Shown: positions 54,054 to 63,385, counted from the stretch's first letter. The stretch is DNA of 64,000 nucleotides from CBDHDJ01 sp965261645 (GCA_965261645.1 CBDHDJ010000002.1:806001-870000), one strand, 5' to 3'. A program made the numbers and translations. Notes: generated by a model from the sequence alone, not told the origin.

Positions 54054-55214
54054 TCATGCGTCTCCAAACATTCGATCGAGATAGTAGAGCGTGTTGTTGT
54101 GAATCGACTGCTCTTCGTTCGACAGGCGTCCCGGCTCGTATCCGACCGAATTCAGGGCCTTCTGTTGGGACTTGGCGACCGGCAGGTCCTCGTACATCAC
54201 GCCGACATAGAAGTCGTGGTAGAACGTCTGCGCGTCCTTGAAGTCCGGCCGGGTGCTGAACTCCTTGGGCAGCAGGCAATAGGACTTGAGCACGGTGCGC
54301 TCCACCGTCACCGGCCAAGTGATCAGCAAATGCACATGGTCGGAGATTTGGGTGAGGTGGAAGTTGGGTGCCTGAAAGCCATTGCCGGCGACGTTATCCG
54401 GCTTGTCGTTCATCCACGGCATCTTGCCAAGCGGCGAGGGGATCGCCGATTCGGGCGTGGTATAGAACGCCGTGAATCCACCCTTTTCGTGGAGCTCAAA
54501 TGGGAACGGGCCCTGGTGGTTCTGCCCGCCGATGTTGTCCTTGCCGCCGAACGAGTTCGTGTGCGTGGTCGAGACGTGATAGATGTCGAGAAAGTTCTCG
54601 ACGACGAATTTCCAGTTGCAGTCGAACTCCTGCTCGATCTTGCCGGCCACCATGCAATCCTCCATGCGCAGGAAGCCGAAGTCCTTCTCGTATTGGGCGA
54701 CGAAGTCGGCGAGCGGCCCGGCGCCGCGATCGAAATTCACGAAAATCCAGCCCGCCCACACTTCGCAGAGCAGCGGGTTCAGGCGAGTGGTCTTGGGATC
54801 GAAGCGCTCGGCCTGATCCATATAGGGCGCGCGGACGAGCTTGCCCTCGAGGTCGTAGGTCCAGGAGTGGTAGGGGCAGGTGAACGACGTGACGTTGCCC
54901 TGTCCTTGCGCGACCTCGACGCCGCGGTGGCGGCACACGTTGGAAAACGCGTTGGTGCGGCCGTCCGCGCCCCGCACCACGACGATTGGCTCGTCGATGA
55001 TGCGCAAGGTCATGTAATCGCCGGACTTCGGGATCTCGTCCACCCGCGCGACGCCGAGCCAGTCCTTGAGGAAGATCTTCTCCTTCTCCATCGCGAAAAT
55101 CTCGGGCGAGGTATACATGTGAGGCGGCATGTGACGCGCCTGATTGACCGGGACCAATGTTTCATCGAGGCTCTCGCCGGTGAGCGGAACCCTATCCATG
55201 TTCGTGATCGCCAT
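54054..55214 (-). CDS. Rieske oxygenase large subunit (D)
   Basis: A 386-residue oxygenase: CRHRGVEVAQGQGNV with FTCPYHSWTYDLEG for the Rieske cluster; iron site ENFLDIYHVSTTHTNSFG. Resembles gene C (shared GESLDETL-type N-terminus and HMYTSPEIFAMEKEKIFLK). It lies 91 bases upstream of gene C in the same direction, so C and D are probably one transcription unit. No reductase is nearby. Confidence 0.92.
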   Translation of the reverse strand: MAITNMDRVPLTGESLDETLVPVNQARHMPPHMYTSPEIFAMEKEKIFLKDWLGVARVDEIPKSGDYMTLRIIDEPIVVVRGADGRTNAFSNVCRHRGVEVAQGQGNVTSFTCPYHSWTYDLEGKLVRAPYMDQAERFDPKTTRLNPLLCEVWAGWIFVNFDRGAGPLADFVAQYEKDFGFLRMEDCMVAGKIEQEFDCNWKFVVENFLDIYHVSTTHTNSFGGKDNIGGQNHQGPFPFELHEKGGFTAFYTTPESAIPSPLGKMPWMNDKPDNVAGNGFQAPNFHLTQISDHVHLLITWPVTVERTVLKSYCLLPKEFSTRPDFKDAQTFYHDFYVGVMYEDLPVAKSQQKALNSVGYEPGRLSNEEQSIHNNTLYYLDRMFGDA

Positions 55215-55278
55215 GCTTCAGTCTCCCTGGGCAGAGCCTAGTCGCCCGTGATCCTCACGCGCTGAAATTATAACCGGT

Positions 55279-56211
55279 TCAGCGGCCCTCATGGTGGGCA
55301 TTTCCGCGCGGGCCGCAGCGGCTCAAATGGCTTGCTGGTTCGATGTCGAGCAACGTGGCGATATCGCGGGACGCATCCATCGCCTCCTCCGTCGCCACCC
55401 CGGTGTCGATCCCCATCTCGTTCAGTCCGTGAACGATGTCTTCGGTGGCCAAATTGCCGATCGCGCCCATCGCCGAGGGCATGGCAATGCCGCCGCCGAT
55501 GCCACAGATCGATCCCTCGACGAAACGCGCGCCGCCGTCGAGGGCGGCGACCACATTGGCCATCCCGAAACCCGCGAGATTATGGACGTGAAAGCCGATA
55601 TGTGCCTCGGGCCAACCCTCACTCACCCTGTGGAAAAGGGTATTGACGTGCCGGGGATCCTCCATCCCCGCACTCGCCGCGAGATAAAGGTGGTGAATGC
55701 CGGCGTCGTGGAGGCGCTGGATCATCGCGAGCACCTTGTCCTCGGCGATGCGCCCTTCGTAGGGGCACCAGAACGCCATGCCGATCGCCATGACGAACCC
55801 CAGGCCCGCCTCGCTGGCGATGCGAAAGGCGGCGATGGCCTCCTCGACGGCCTGGTCCAGGGTCATATTCTGATTTTTCTTCAGATAGGTCTCGCTCATG
55901 GTGAGCAGACCGAGCACCTCGTCGGCGCCTGTGCGAACGGCGCGCTCGGCGCCCTTGGCGTTGGGCACCAGCACGCGGTAGACCGTACCCTTGCGGCGCG
56001 TGATGCGCGCCATCACCTCCTCGGCGTCGTTGAGGTGCGGCACTACGCGGGGGTGGGCGAAACTCGTCGCCTCGATGACGCGGAAGCCGGCTTCGCTCAA
56101 GCGGTTGATCATCGCCACCTTGTCGTCCGTCTCGACCCAGCGGCCGAGGCTTTGCAGCCCATCCCGCGGGCCGACCTCAACCACTGTCACGTTGTCGGGC
56201 AACTCGATCAC
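55279..56211 (-). CDS. Hydroxymethylglutaryl-CoA lyase-like enzyme (DRE-TIM barrel)
   Basis: A 310-residue DRE-TIM aldolase with VVEVGPRDGLQSLGRWVETD at the start, VIEATSFAHPRVVPHLNDA, and HVHNLAGFGMANVVAALDGG; these fit HMG-CoA lyase. The Cys-containing G-x-GGCP loop of true HMG-CoA lyases reads CGIGGGIAMPSAMGA here, so the substrate may be a related hydroxyacyl-CoA. GTG start overlaps the CoA-transferase stop (GTGA). In the operon SDR-CoA transferase-lyase it would break the CoA ester to acetyl- or propionyl-CoA. Confidence 0.8.
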   Translation of the reverse strand: MIELPDNVTVVEVGPRDGLQSLGRWVETDDKVAMINRLSEAGFRVIEATSFAHPRVVPHLNDAEEVMARITRRKGTVYRVLVPNAKGAERAVRTGADEVLGLLTMSETYLKKNQNMTLDQAVEEAIAAFRIASEAGLGFVMAIGMAFWCPYEGRIAEDKVLAMIQRLHDAGIHHLYLAASAGMEDPRHVNTLFHRVSEGWPEAHIGFHVHNLAGFGMANVVAALDGGARFVEGSICGIGGGIAMPSAMGAIGNLATEDIVHGLNEMGIDTGVATEEAMDASRDIATLLDIEPASHLSRCGPRGNAHHEGR

Positions 56212-57419
56212 GATCCGTCCAGCTCGATACCGGCTTCGCGCAACTCCCCTTCGGCAAAGCCGAGGCGGGTGACGAGGATCTCCCGGTTGTGCGCGCCGAG
56301 GCGTGGGCCGGCGTGCCTGATCCCTCCCGGCGTGCGCGAGAATTTGCCGACCACGTTCTGCATGCGGAGTGGCGCATTTCCCCCGCCGTTCTCGACCACT
56401 ATGATGTTGTCGCGTGCGATGAAATGAGGATCGGCGAACGTATCGGCGACGCTATTGACCGGCGCCACTGCCGCCTCGGCCGCCGCGAAGCTCGCGACCA
56501 GATCGTCGAGGTCAATCTCGGCTATGGCATCCTGCAGGGCCTGGTCGAGCGCTTTGGCGTTCGTTACGCGCAGGCGATTGTCGGCAAACCGCGGATCGTC
56601 GATAAGCTCCGGCAAACCGAGCGTGGTACAGATGCGGGTGAAGATGGACTGTGCGCTGCCTGCGATGGCAACCCATTCGCCATCCCTGGTGCGATAGGTG
56701 TTGCGCGGCGACGTGAAGGGCAGTCGGCTGCCTTGGCGCCCCTGCACGAGGCCGAGCTGGTCGAAATCCACAACCTGCGGCCCGAGCAGCGTGTACAGGG
56801 GCTCGTAGATGGCGAGATCGATGACCTGCCCCTCGCCGCCCGATTGTTTCTGCTCGAACAGCGCGACGAGCGCGAGGTAGGCGCCCATCAGCCCGGCGGT
56901 CGAATCAGCCAGCCCGAAGCCCGGCAGGTGCGGCGGGCCGTCTACGTCCCCGTTGATGTGGGCGAAACCGGCATAGGCCTCGGCCAACGTCCCGAAGCCC
57001 GGCTTGTCGCGGTTGGGCCCGGTCTGCCCGAAGCCGGTCACGCGCAGCAGGATGAGCCGGGGGTTGATGGCGCGCAGCACCTCGTAGCCGAGGCCCCATT
57101 TCTCGATCGTTCCCGGGCGGTAGTTCTCAACGACGAGATCGGCATCGCGGACCAGCCGCTTGACGATGTCGACGCCAAGGGGCGTGCGGAGATCGGCGGT
57201 CACCGATTTCTTGTTGCGGTTGATGACTTTGTAGTAGAGCCCTTCGCCGTCCTTGGCGTTGCCCCAGTAGCGCATTTCATCGCCGGTATCGGGCCGCTCC
57301 ACCTTGATCACTTCGGCGCCATAGTCCGCGAGGAACATCGAGACCATGGGCGCCGCGAGGAAGTTCGATATATCGACGACGCGGACCCCTTCGAGTGGCG
57401 TAGGCGCGGTCGGTGCCAT
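56208..57419 (-). CDS. CaiB/BaiF-family (class III) CoA transferase
   Basis: A 403-residue CoA transferase from ATG 57419 (MAPTAPTPLEGVRVVDISNF). Family elements: DYGAEVIKVERPDTGDEMRY, RNKKSVTADLRTPLG, NYRPGTIEKWGLGYE, GFGQTGPNRDKPGFG, and the catalytic Asp in GLADSTAGLMGAYLAL. It moves CoA to a carboxylic acid, the activation step before dehydrogenation or cleavage. Part of the reverse-strand operon with the SDR upstream and the lyase downstream. Confidence 0.92.
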   Translation of the reverse strand: MAPTAPTPLEGVRVVDISNFLAAPMVSMFLADYGAEVIKVERPDTGDEMRYWGNAKDGEGLYYKVINRNKKSVTADLRTPLGVDIVKRLVRDADLVVENYRPGTIEKWGLGYEVLRAINPRLILLRVTGFGQTGPNRDKPGFGTLAEAYAGFAHINGDVDGPPHLPGFGLADSTAGLMGAYLALVALFEQKQSGGEGQVIDLAIYEPLYTLLGPQVVDFDQLGLVQGRQGSRLPFTSPRNTYRTRDGEWVAIAGSAQSIFTRICTTLGLPELIDDPRFADNRLRVTNAKALDQALQDAIAEIDLDDLVASFAAAEAAVAPVNSVADTFADPHFIARDNIIVVENGGGNAPLRMQNVVGKFSRTPGGIRHAGPRLGAHNREILVTRLGFAEGELREAGIELDGS

Positions 57420-57442
57420 GGCGGTCGGTGTCCGGGTCTCCG

Positions 57443-58288
57443 TCAAATGTGCGATCCCGCCGCGACCAGAATGTTCTCCGAGGAGATGCCATAGGACTCC
57501 TCGCGGCACAGAAAAACGGCGAGGTTGGCGATCTCCTCGGCCTTGATGAGGCGATTCTGCGGGTTGTAGGACGCGATCTCGGCCAGGTACTCCTCGGGGC
57601 TCCGCGCCTCGCCCTTCGCCTTGTCACGTTCCATCCAGTGATCGAGCATGACGTGGGTAAAGCCGGTGTCCACGGTACCGGGGCTGATCGCATTGCACGT
57701 GACGTGCGGCGCGCCTTCGAGTGCCGTCACCTTGGTAAATCCGAGTATGCCCGCCTTTGAAGCGGAATAGGCGGCGGTGTTCTCGAATGCGGCTGTGGCG
57801 AGGCTCGATGAGATATTGACGATCCGCCCCCATTGGCGTTCGACCATGCCGGGAAGGCAGGTGCGCGTGGTGTAGTAGATGCCGTTCAGGTTGGTGTCGA
57901 TGACGCTGTGCCAAAGCTCGTCGGGGTGGCCGATGAGCGAATGCTCGGCCCAGGTTCCCGCCGCATTGACGAGAATGTCGATCTGACCGAACGCCGCGCC
58001 GGCGTTGTCATGGAAGGACTGCACCGAGTCGGGCGAGCGGACGTCGAGCTCTTGACCAAACGATTTGACCCCGTGGCTCTCGATTTCCTCGCAGACCGTG
58101 CGCATGTCGGCGTCCGCCGGGTAGTAGGTGTCCTCATCCTCGGGCTTGGCCTTGGTGCCGGCGGAAAACAGCGACCCTATCGCAACGTCGACGCCGGCCT
58201 CAGCCAACATCAGCGCGGTCGCCCGCCCCTGGCCCGATACCCCGCCGGTGACCCACGCTTTTTTGCCTTCGAGGTACCGGTCCGCCAT
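57443..58288 (-). CDS. Short-chain dehydrogenase/reductase (SDR)
   Basis: A 281-residue SDR with cofactor motif VTGGVSGQGRATALM, NAAG, catalytic Ser in IVNISSSLATA and Tyr-x-x-x-Lys in AAYSASKAGILGFTK. The family oxidises or reduces a hydroxyl/keto group with NAD(P). It is the first gene of the operon with the CoA transferase and lyase. ATG at 58288 has GGGGAGG upstream. Confidence 0.92.
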   Translation of the reverse strand: MADRYLEGKKAWVTGGVSGQGRATALMLAEAGVDVAIGSLFSAGTKAKPEDEDTYYPADADMRTVCEEIESHGVKSFGQELDVRSPDSVQSFHDNAGAAFGQIDILVNAAGTWAEHSLIGHPDELWHSVIDTNLNGIYYTTRTCLPGMVERQWGRIVNISSSLATAAFENTAAYSASKAGILGFTKVTALEGAPHVTCNAISPGTVDTGFTHVMLDHWMERDKAKGEARSPEEYLAEIASYNPQNRLIKAEEIANLAVFLCREESYGISSENILVAAGSHI

Positions 58289-58563
58289 GATTTCCTCCCC
58301 CTCGATTCGCTTATGGCGCGCCGCCTCGCTCGAGCGCTACCGCAGACGCAAGTCGCCCGAGCGCTACCGTAAACCAAATTGTCGCCCCGCACCAACTCGC
58401 GCCGCGACGCGGTGAGACGCGCCGCGGCCCCGATCCGGCTTTCCCGTGGTGGTTTTGCGCCGGCTGGACTAAGCTTTGAATTAGGTCATTGTGCCGGTGA
58501 CCGACGGGGCGGCTCGTTGACGCGCCGTTCCGCACTTCGCGCAATGTCGGGGAGGACATTTTC

Positions 58564-59589
58564 ATGAAAGCGATAACGACGACGATCGGGACACCGCTGT
58601 GCGCTGCCCTCGCGATGATGCTGATCGGGCTGTGGAGCCACCCGGCCGGTGCCGCCCCGTGCGATGCCAAGCCCGAAACCACCAAGATCACGATCATGGG
58701 CGATTGGCTGCCCTGGGCGCTGCAGGGACCGATGTTCGATGCGATCCGCCTCGGCCATTACACGGACGAGGGCCTCGATGTCGAGCTGGTTTCGCCGGCG
58801 ACGCCCGCGGACACTGTCAAGCTGCTGGCGACGCAGGAGGTCGAGTTCGCCATCACCTACGTGCCCGAGATCATGATGGCGCGGGATGCGGCAGACATAC
58901 CGGTGGTCAGCGTCGCGGCGATGTATCGCTATCATGTCGGCGGCCTTGTCATTCCGGGCGACGGCAGCATCAAGACCGCCCGCGATCTCCGGGGCAAGAC
59001 GATCGGCGTGAACAACTTCCCCACGGCCATGGCGGAGCTCAAAACCCTGCTCGATTTCGCCGGCCTCACGGAGGACGACGTTGAGATCGTCGATCCCGGT
59101 TATGGCGGCATGGCGCTCTTCGTCGATGGCAAGATCGACGCTGACTGGGGCTTCACCACCGTGAATCCCCCGATCGTGAACCCGATGCTGGAATCGGTGG
59201 GCAAGCCGCCGATGGAGTTTCTGCGCTATCGCGATCACGGGCTGCCCGACTACTACCACTTCGTGCTCGGCGCGAATGAGGATTGGCTCAAAAAGAATCC
59301 GGCCACCGCTTGCCGCTTTCTGCGGGCGACGGAGAAAGGTATTGCCACCTTCACCGATGATCCCAAAGACTCACTCGAACAAATGGTCGCCCAAAGCGAT
59401 CTTTTCTCGATCGAAAATCAGTGGGCTATTTTCCGCAACACGAAGAACGAATGGTTCAGTGCTAGTGGCGAGGTGTTCGTTCAGGACGTTGCGATCTGGC
59501 AGGAGACCCAGATTTGGGCCCTGAAATATGGCCTGCTCGAGAAGAAGATCGACCCGACCGTTTACTTCACGAATGACTATCTGCCGTAA
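58564..59589 (+). CDS. NMT1/THI5-like ABC transporter substrate-binding protein (2)
   Basis: A 341-residue binding protein from ATG 58564 with GGGGAGGAC upstream and a signal peptide (MKAITTTIGTPLCAALAMML, cleaved after AGA near residue 30). It matches the protein at 21771 through most of its length (CDAKPETTKITIMGDWLPW, ITYVPEIMMARDAADIPV, IVDPGYGGMALF, ACRFLRATEKG, YFTNDYLP) but carries its own distinct ligand region. No cognate permease or ATPase genes are present. A GC-rich hairpin follows. Confidence 0.87.
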   Translation: MKAITTTIGTPLCAALAMMLIGLWSHPAGAAPCDAKPETTKITIMGDWLPWALQGPMFDAIRLGHYTDEGLDVELVSPATPADTVKLLATQEVEFAITYVPEIMMARDAADIPVVSVAAMYRYHVGGLVIPGDGSIKTARDLRGKTIGVNNFPTAMAELKTLLDFAGLTEDDVEIVDPGYGGMALFVDGKIDADWGFTTVNPPIVNPMLESVGKPPMEFLRYRDHGLPDYYHFVLGANEDWLKKNPATACRFLRATEKGIATFTDDPKDSLEQMVAQSDLFSIENQWAIFRNTKNEWFSASGEVFVQDVAIWQETQIWALKYGLLEKKIDPTVYFTNDYLP

Positions 59590-59596
59590 ACGCTTT

Positions 59597-59626
59597 GCCG
59601 GGCGGGCTTCGCCCCGCCCGGCTCTT
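59597..59626 (+). terminator. Probable terminator after binding-protein gene 2
   Basis: A GC-rich stem GCCGGGCGGG (59597-59606) with CCCGCCCGGC (59613-59622), followed by TCTTT. Only a weak T-run, so moderately confident. Confidence 0.65.
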
Positions 59627-59696
59627 TCGTTGACATTGAGAGACCCGTTCATGGAGCTGACACGCGCTTCGCGCGCTTTGTGAAAGTTTCGTCACG

Positions 59697-62015
59697 ATGA
59701 AATTCGGTATTGGCCAGCCCGCCACGCGGAAAGAGGATCAACGCTTCCTCACCGGGACCGGCCGCTATACCGACGACATCAATGCCGACGGCCAAGCTCA
59801 TGGGTATGTCCTGCGCTCGCCCCACGCGCACGCGGCCATCGAGCGGCTTGATACCAAGGCCGCCGCCCAGGCGCCCGGTGTGCTGTGCATCCTGACCGGA
59901 GCCGATGTTATCGCCGAGGGCCTCGGCGACATGCCGCTCATCGGCTCCGTCGCGAACCGCGACGGCAGCGATTGTCTTGTCCCACCCTATCCCGTTTTGG
60001 CGACGGACCGGGTGCGTCACGTCGGCAATGCGGTCGCGCTGGTCGTCGCGGAGACACTCGATCAGGCACGCGACGCGGCCGAGCTGATCGAGGTCGATTA
60101 CGCCCCACTGCCGGTCATCACCGACACCCGAAGGGCCGCCGAGCCGGACGCGCCGGTGGTCTGGGAAGAGACGGGCACCAACGTCTGCTTCGAGTGGGAG
60201 GAGGGCGACTGGGGGGCAACGGAAAAAGCCTTCGCCGAAGCCAGCCGCGTGGTCACGGCGGAGCTCGTCAACAACCGTCTCGTGGTCAACGCGATGGAGA
60301 CCCGCGCCGCGCTCGGGGTCTACGATGCGGCGGCCGACACCTACACGCTGCACGCGACGACACAGGGCACCCATCTTATCCGCCGCTGTTTGGCTGAGTT
60401 CGTCTTCGACCTGCCGCCCGATCAGTTCCGCGTGATCACGCCTGATGTCGGCGGCGGGTTCGGCGGCAAGGGGTTCCTCTACGTCGAGTACCCTCTCATC
60501 CTGTGGGCGTCGCGCAAGATCGGCCGCCCGGTCAAATGGACCGGCGACCGCAGCCAGGGCTTCCTCGGCGATATCCAGGCCCGCGATCATGTTACCCATG
60601 CCGAGCTTGCGCTGGACGACCAGGGCCGGATTCTCGCAGTCCGAGCCGACATCACCGCCAATTTGGGCGCTTACCTGTCGAGTTTCGCGCCCATCATGCC
60701 GACCATTGTCGGCGAGGGGCTGCGCAGCGGGGCGTATCGCATCCCGGCGGGCTATGTGGCGGTCAGGGGCGTGTTCACCAATACCGTGCCGGTCGATGCC
60801 TATCGCGGCGTCGGCGCCGCGGAGGCGATCTATCTCATCGAACGGCTGATCGATGCCGCGGCGCGCGAATGCGCGATCGATGCCGACGAGCTCAGGCGGC
60901 GCAATTTGGTGCCGGCCGACGCCATGCCCTACACCAACCCCTTTCACTTGACCTTCGATAGCGGCGATTTTGCCCGCAACATGGAGGAGGCGCGCGACGC
61001 GGCGGACTGGGACGGCTTTGCCACGCGGCGCGATGGGGCGCGGCGCCGCGGCCGGTTGCGCGGCATCGGCATGGCCTACTACATCGAGGCCTCAGGAGGG
61101 GCCGTCATCGGTCCGGAATACGCCTCTATCCGGCTCGAAGAGGACGACACCGTGACCGTGTGGATCGGTGGCCAGTCAAGCGGGCAGGGCCACGAAACCG
61201 CATTCGCGCAGATGACGGCCGAGGGGCTCGGCATCCCCTTCGAGCAGATCAACGTCCACCAAGGCGATACCGCAGAGCTGGCGCAGGCCGGCATCACGGG
61301 CGATTCGCGTATGGCGGTGATCGGCGGCATGGCCGTGAGCCACGCGACCAAGGATGTGATCGGTAAAGGGCAGGACACGGCATCGGACCTGCTCGAAGTG
61401 GCGGCGAGCGATCTGGCTTATGCCGATGGCGAATACGTCGTCGCCGGGACCGACCGCAAGGTCAGCCTGTTTGACGTCGCCGCGGCGTTTCGCGCCAAGA
61501 CGGGTGAGGCGCGCCTGGAAGGGGCGGGCGAGTGGATTCCTGATGTGCCGACCTTCCCCAACGGCTGCCATATCTGTGAGGTCGAGATCGACCCCGAGAC
61601 CGGCGGCGTCGAGATCGCCGCCTACACCGTGGTTGATGATTTCGGCCGCGTGGTCAATCCGCTGCTTCTCGCCGGCCAAGTGCATGGTGGCATCGCCCAG
61701 GGGCTCGGCCAGGCGCTGATGGAGGATGCCGTGTACGACGAAGAGTCCGGCCAGCTCCTCACCGGCAGTTTCATGGACTACGGCATTCCGCGCGCCGACC
61801 ATTTCCCGCCCATCGTATCGAAGTGGAACGAAATCCCGTGCCAGAGCAATCCGCTCGGCATCAAAGGGGCTGGCGAGGGCGGCACCGTGGGCGCCGCGCC
61901 CGCTGTGATCAATGCGATCCTCAATGCGTTAGGCGAACTCGGCATCACCCACCTCGACATGCCCGCCACGCCCCATCGCCTGTGGCAGGCGATCCACGGG
62001 GCGGGACGATCCTAG
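59697..62015 (+). CDS. Molybdenum hydroxylase large subunit (xanthine dehydrogenase/CO-dehydrogenase CoxL-like)
   Basis: A 772-residue molybdopterin subunit, starting MKFGIGQPATRKEDQRFLTG. Molybdopterin-binding GGGFGGKGF, the AYRGVGAAEAIYLIE active-site loop of the form II (AYRG) type and the catalytic Glu in GIKGAGEGGTVGAAP are visible. These enzymes hydroxylate aldehydes, purines or N-heterocycles with water as the oxygen source. No FAD or 2Fe-2S subunit gene lies beside it, which is unusual because they are normally an operon. The C-terminus is complete. Confidence 0.9.
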   Translation: MKFGIGQPATRKEDQRFLTGTGRYTDDINADGQAHGYVLRSPHAHAAIERLDTKAAAQAPGVLCILTGADVIAEGLGDMPLIGSVANRDGSDCLVPPYPVLATDRVRHVGNAVALVVAETLDQARDAAELIEVDYAPLPVITDTRRAAEPDAPVVWEETGTNVCFEWEEGDWGATEKAFAEASRVVTAELVNNRLVVNAMETRAALGVYDAAADTYTLHATTQGTHLIRRCLAEFVFDLPPDQFRVITPDVGGGFGGKGFLYVEYPLILWASRKIGRPVKWTGDRSQGFLGDIQARDHVTHAELALDDQGRILAVRADITANLGAYLSSFAPIMPTIVGEGLRSGAYRIPAGYVAVRGVFTNTVPVDAYRGVGAAEAIYLIERLIDAAARECAIDADELRRRNLVPADAMPYTNPFHLTFDSGDFARNMEEARDAADWDGFATRRDGARRRGRLRGIGMAYYIEASGGAVIGPEYASIRLEEDDTVTVWIGGQSSGQGHETAFAQMTAEGLGIPFEQINVHQGDTAELAQAGITGDSRMAVIGGMAVSHATKDVIGKGQDTASDLLEVAASDLAYADGEYVVAGTDRKVSLFDVAAAFRAKTGEARLEGAGEWIPDVPTFPNGCHICEVEIDPETGGVEIAAYTVVDDFGRVVNPLLLAGQVHGGIAQGLGQALMEDAVYDEESGQLLTGSFMDYGIPRADHFPPIVSKWNEIPCQSNPLGIKGAGEGGTVGAAPAVINAILNALGELGITHLDMPATPHRLWQAIHGAGRS

Positions 62016-62094
62016 GCGGGCAGCGCATGGCCGCCATGATGGATAGGTCGAGGCTGGGGATCGTCATCGCCGTCACCGCACCGACAAAAATACC

Positions 62095-63039
62095 GTGGCC
62101 GAAAGATCGCTAGCGGGCGGCCGGGAGTCCGGCAGTTTTGTCAACCGGCATGCGTGGGCGCCTTATCTTCTGATCGCCGCCGCCATGCTGTTCTGGTCCG
62201 GCGACATCATTGTCGTGCGCGCGGCGCGCTTCGATATCCCGCCCATCGGGCTCGTGTTCTGGCAGTGCCTGGTCGCAATCGTGGTCCTGTTTCCGCTCAT
62301 CTACGGCAAGATTCGCGCCCAGATGCCGATTCTCAAGCGCCACTGGAAGACGATGCTCCTGTTCGGCGTTCTCCAGGCGGTGACCGGTCAGGCATTGCTC
62401 TATATCGGCGTTCACAACACGCCGGCCGTGAACGCGGGCCTCTTGGTGGCGACGATGCCGATCGTTGTCATCGTTCTGGCCTGGATCATATTGCGAGACA
62501 GGATCACCCTGCTCCAGGGCGGTGCTGTGGCGCTGGCGCTGGTCGGCATTACGGCCATCATGACGGAGGGGAACTTCACCACCGTGCTGGAGGTGCAGTT
62601 CGCCAAGGGAGACCTGTGGGTCGAGTGCGCCATTCTCAGTTTTTCCCTTTACACCGTGCTGGTGAAAAAGCTCATGCCCGAGGGGCTCAACCCGTTCGTC
62701 CTCTTTCAGGCGATGGTGACGTGCGCCGTGATCGTCCTGTTCCCCTTCTATGTTGCCGAAATCGTGCTGACGCCGGGGCGGGTCGAATTCAATCTGATGA
62801 CCATCGCCGTCGTTCTCTACATCGCCGTCTTCGGTTGGATCCTGGCGCTCGTCTGCTACAACGTCGCGGTCGCACACATCGGCCCCGGCAAGGCCGGCAT
62901 GTTTTCCAACCTGTCGCCTGTGTTCACGGTCATCCTGGCTGTCGCGCTGCTCGGTGAGACGCTGTCGCCGCATCATTATCTCGGCATGGTGTTCGTCTTC
63001 TTGGGTGTCTACCTCGCGAGCCGCGGCGGGCGTGTCTGA
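62095..63039 (+). CDS. DMT-superfamily (EamA) transporter
   Basis: A 314-residue inner-membrane protein from GTG 62095, with about ten hydrophobic segments and the two EamA repeats: AAAMLFWSGDIIVVRAARFD and VFGWILALVCYNVAVAHIGP in the second. The family exports amino acids, metabolites or drugs. It may remove a product of the nearby catabolic genes. It is 79 bases after the molybdenum enzyme gene. Confidence 0.9.
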   Translation: MAERSLAGGRESGSFVNRHAWAPYLLIAAAMLFWSGDIIVVRAARFDIPPIGLVFWQCLVAIVVLFPLIYGKIRAQMPILKRHWKTMLLFGVLQAVTGQALLYIGVHNTPAVNAGLLVATMPIVVIVLAWIILRDRITLLQGGAVALALVGITAIMTEGNFTTVLEVQFAKGDLWVECAILSFSLYTVLVKKLMPEGLNPFVLFQAMVTCAVIVLFPFYVAEIVLTPGRVEFNLMTIAVVLYIAVFGWILALVCYNVAVAHIGPGKAGMFSNLSPVFTVILAVALLGETLSPHHYLGMVFVFLGVYLASRGGRV

Positions 63040-63082
63040 CGTCAGCGCCTTTGGGACAAATTGAGGTAATTGCATACCGGAG

Positions 63083-63133
63083 GATTTCTGTCTCATCGTA
63101 GTGACCGAAGGGAACGAAGATGAGACAGAAATC
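63083..63133 (+). promoter_or_regulatory. 15-bp inverted repeat overlapping the orfA start codon
   Basis: Perfect arms GATTTCTGTCTCATC (63083-63097) and GATGAGACAGAAATC (63119-63133) flank the ribosome binding site and contain the start ATG at 63120. In the mRNA this hairpin would hide the start, a common way to limit transposase synthesis. Confidence 0.55.
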
Positions 63134-63385
63134 AATGAGCAAGAACGACCCGGCGGATGGAACGGTTCGGGATATTCGCCGCAAGACACGCAAGCAGTAT
63201 ACGGCTGAGGAGAAGATCCGGATCGTGGTGTCGGGCCTGCGCGGCGAGGAGAGCATCGCCGCCTTGTGCCGCCGCGAGGGCATCGCCGAGGGTCTGTATT
63301 ACAGCTGGTCGAAAGAGTTTTTGGAAGCGGGCAAGAAGCGGCTCGCCGGCGACACCGGGCGCCAAGCGACCTCGGGCGAGGTTAA
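63120..63385 (+). pseudogene. IS3-type transposase OrfA, disrupted by IS1182-type insertion
   Basis: About 88 residues of an IS3-family OrfA: basic N-terminus, then a helix-turn-helix (YTAEEKIRIVVSGLRGEESI, AALCRREGIAEGLYYSWSKE). The reading enters the IS1182-type element at 63386 and stops at 63431 in element sequence. So the downstream OrfB, if any, lies beyond that element outside the window. The upstream TIR of this IS3 element could not be fixed. Confidence 0.82.

Noticed and set aside
54099..55241. A 380-codon forward frame over Rieske gene D
   Set aside because: Antisense shadow; reverse gene has the cluster motifs.
59649..60947. A 432-codon reverse frame over the molybdenum enzyme
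   Set aside because: Antisense shadow; forward gene holds GGGFGGK and the active-site loop.
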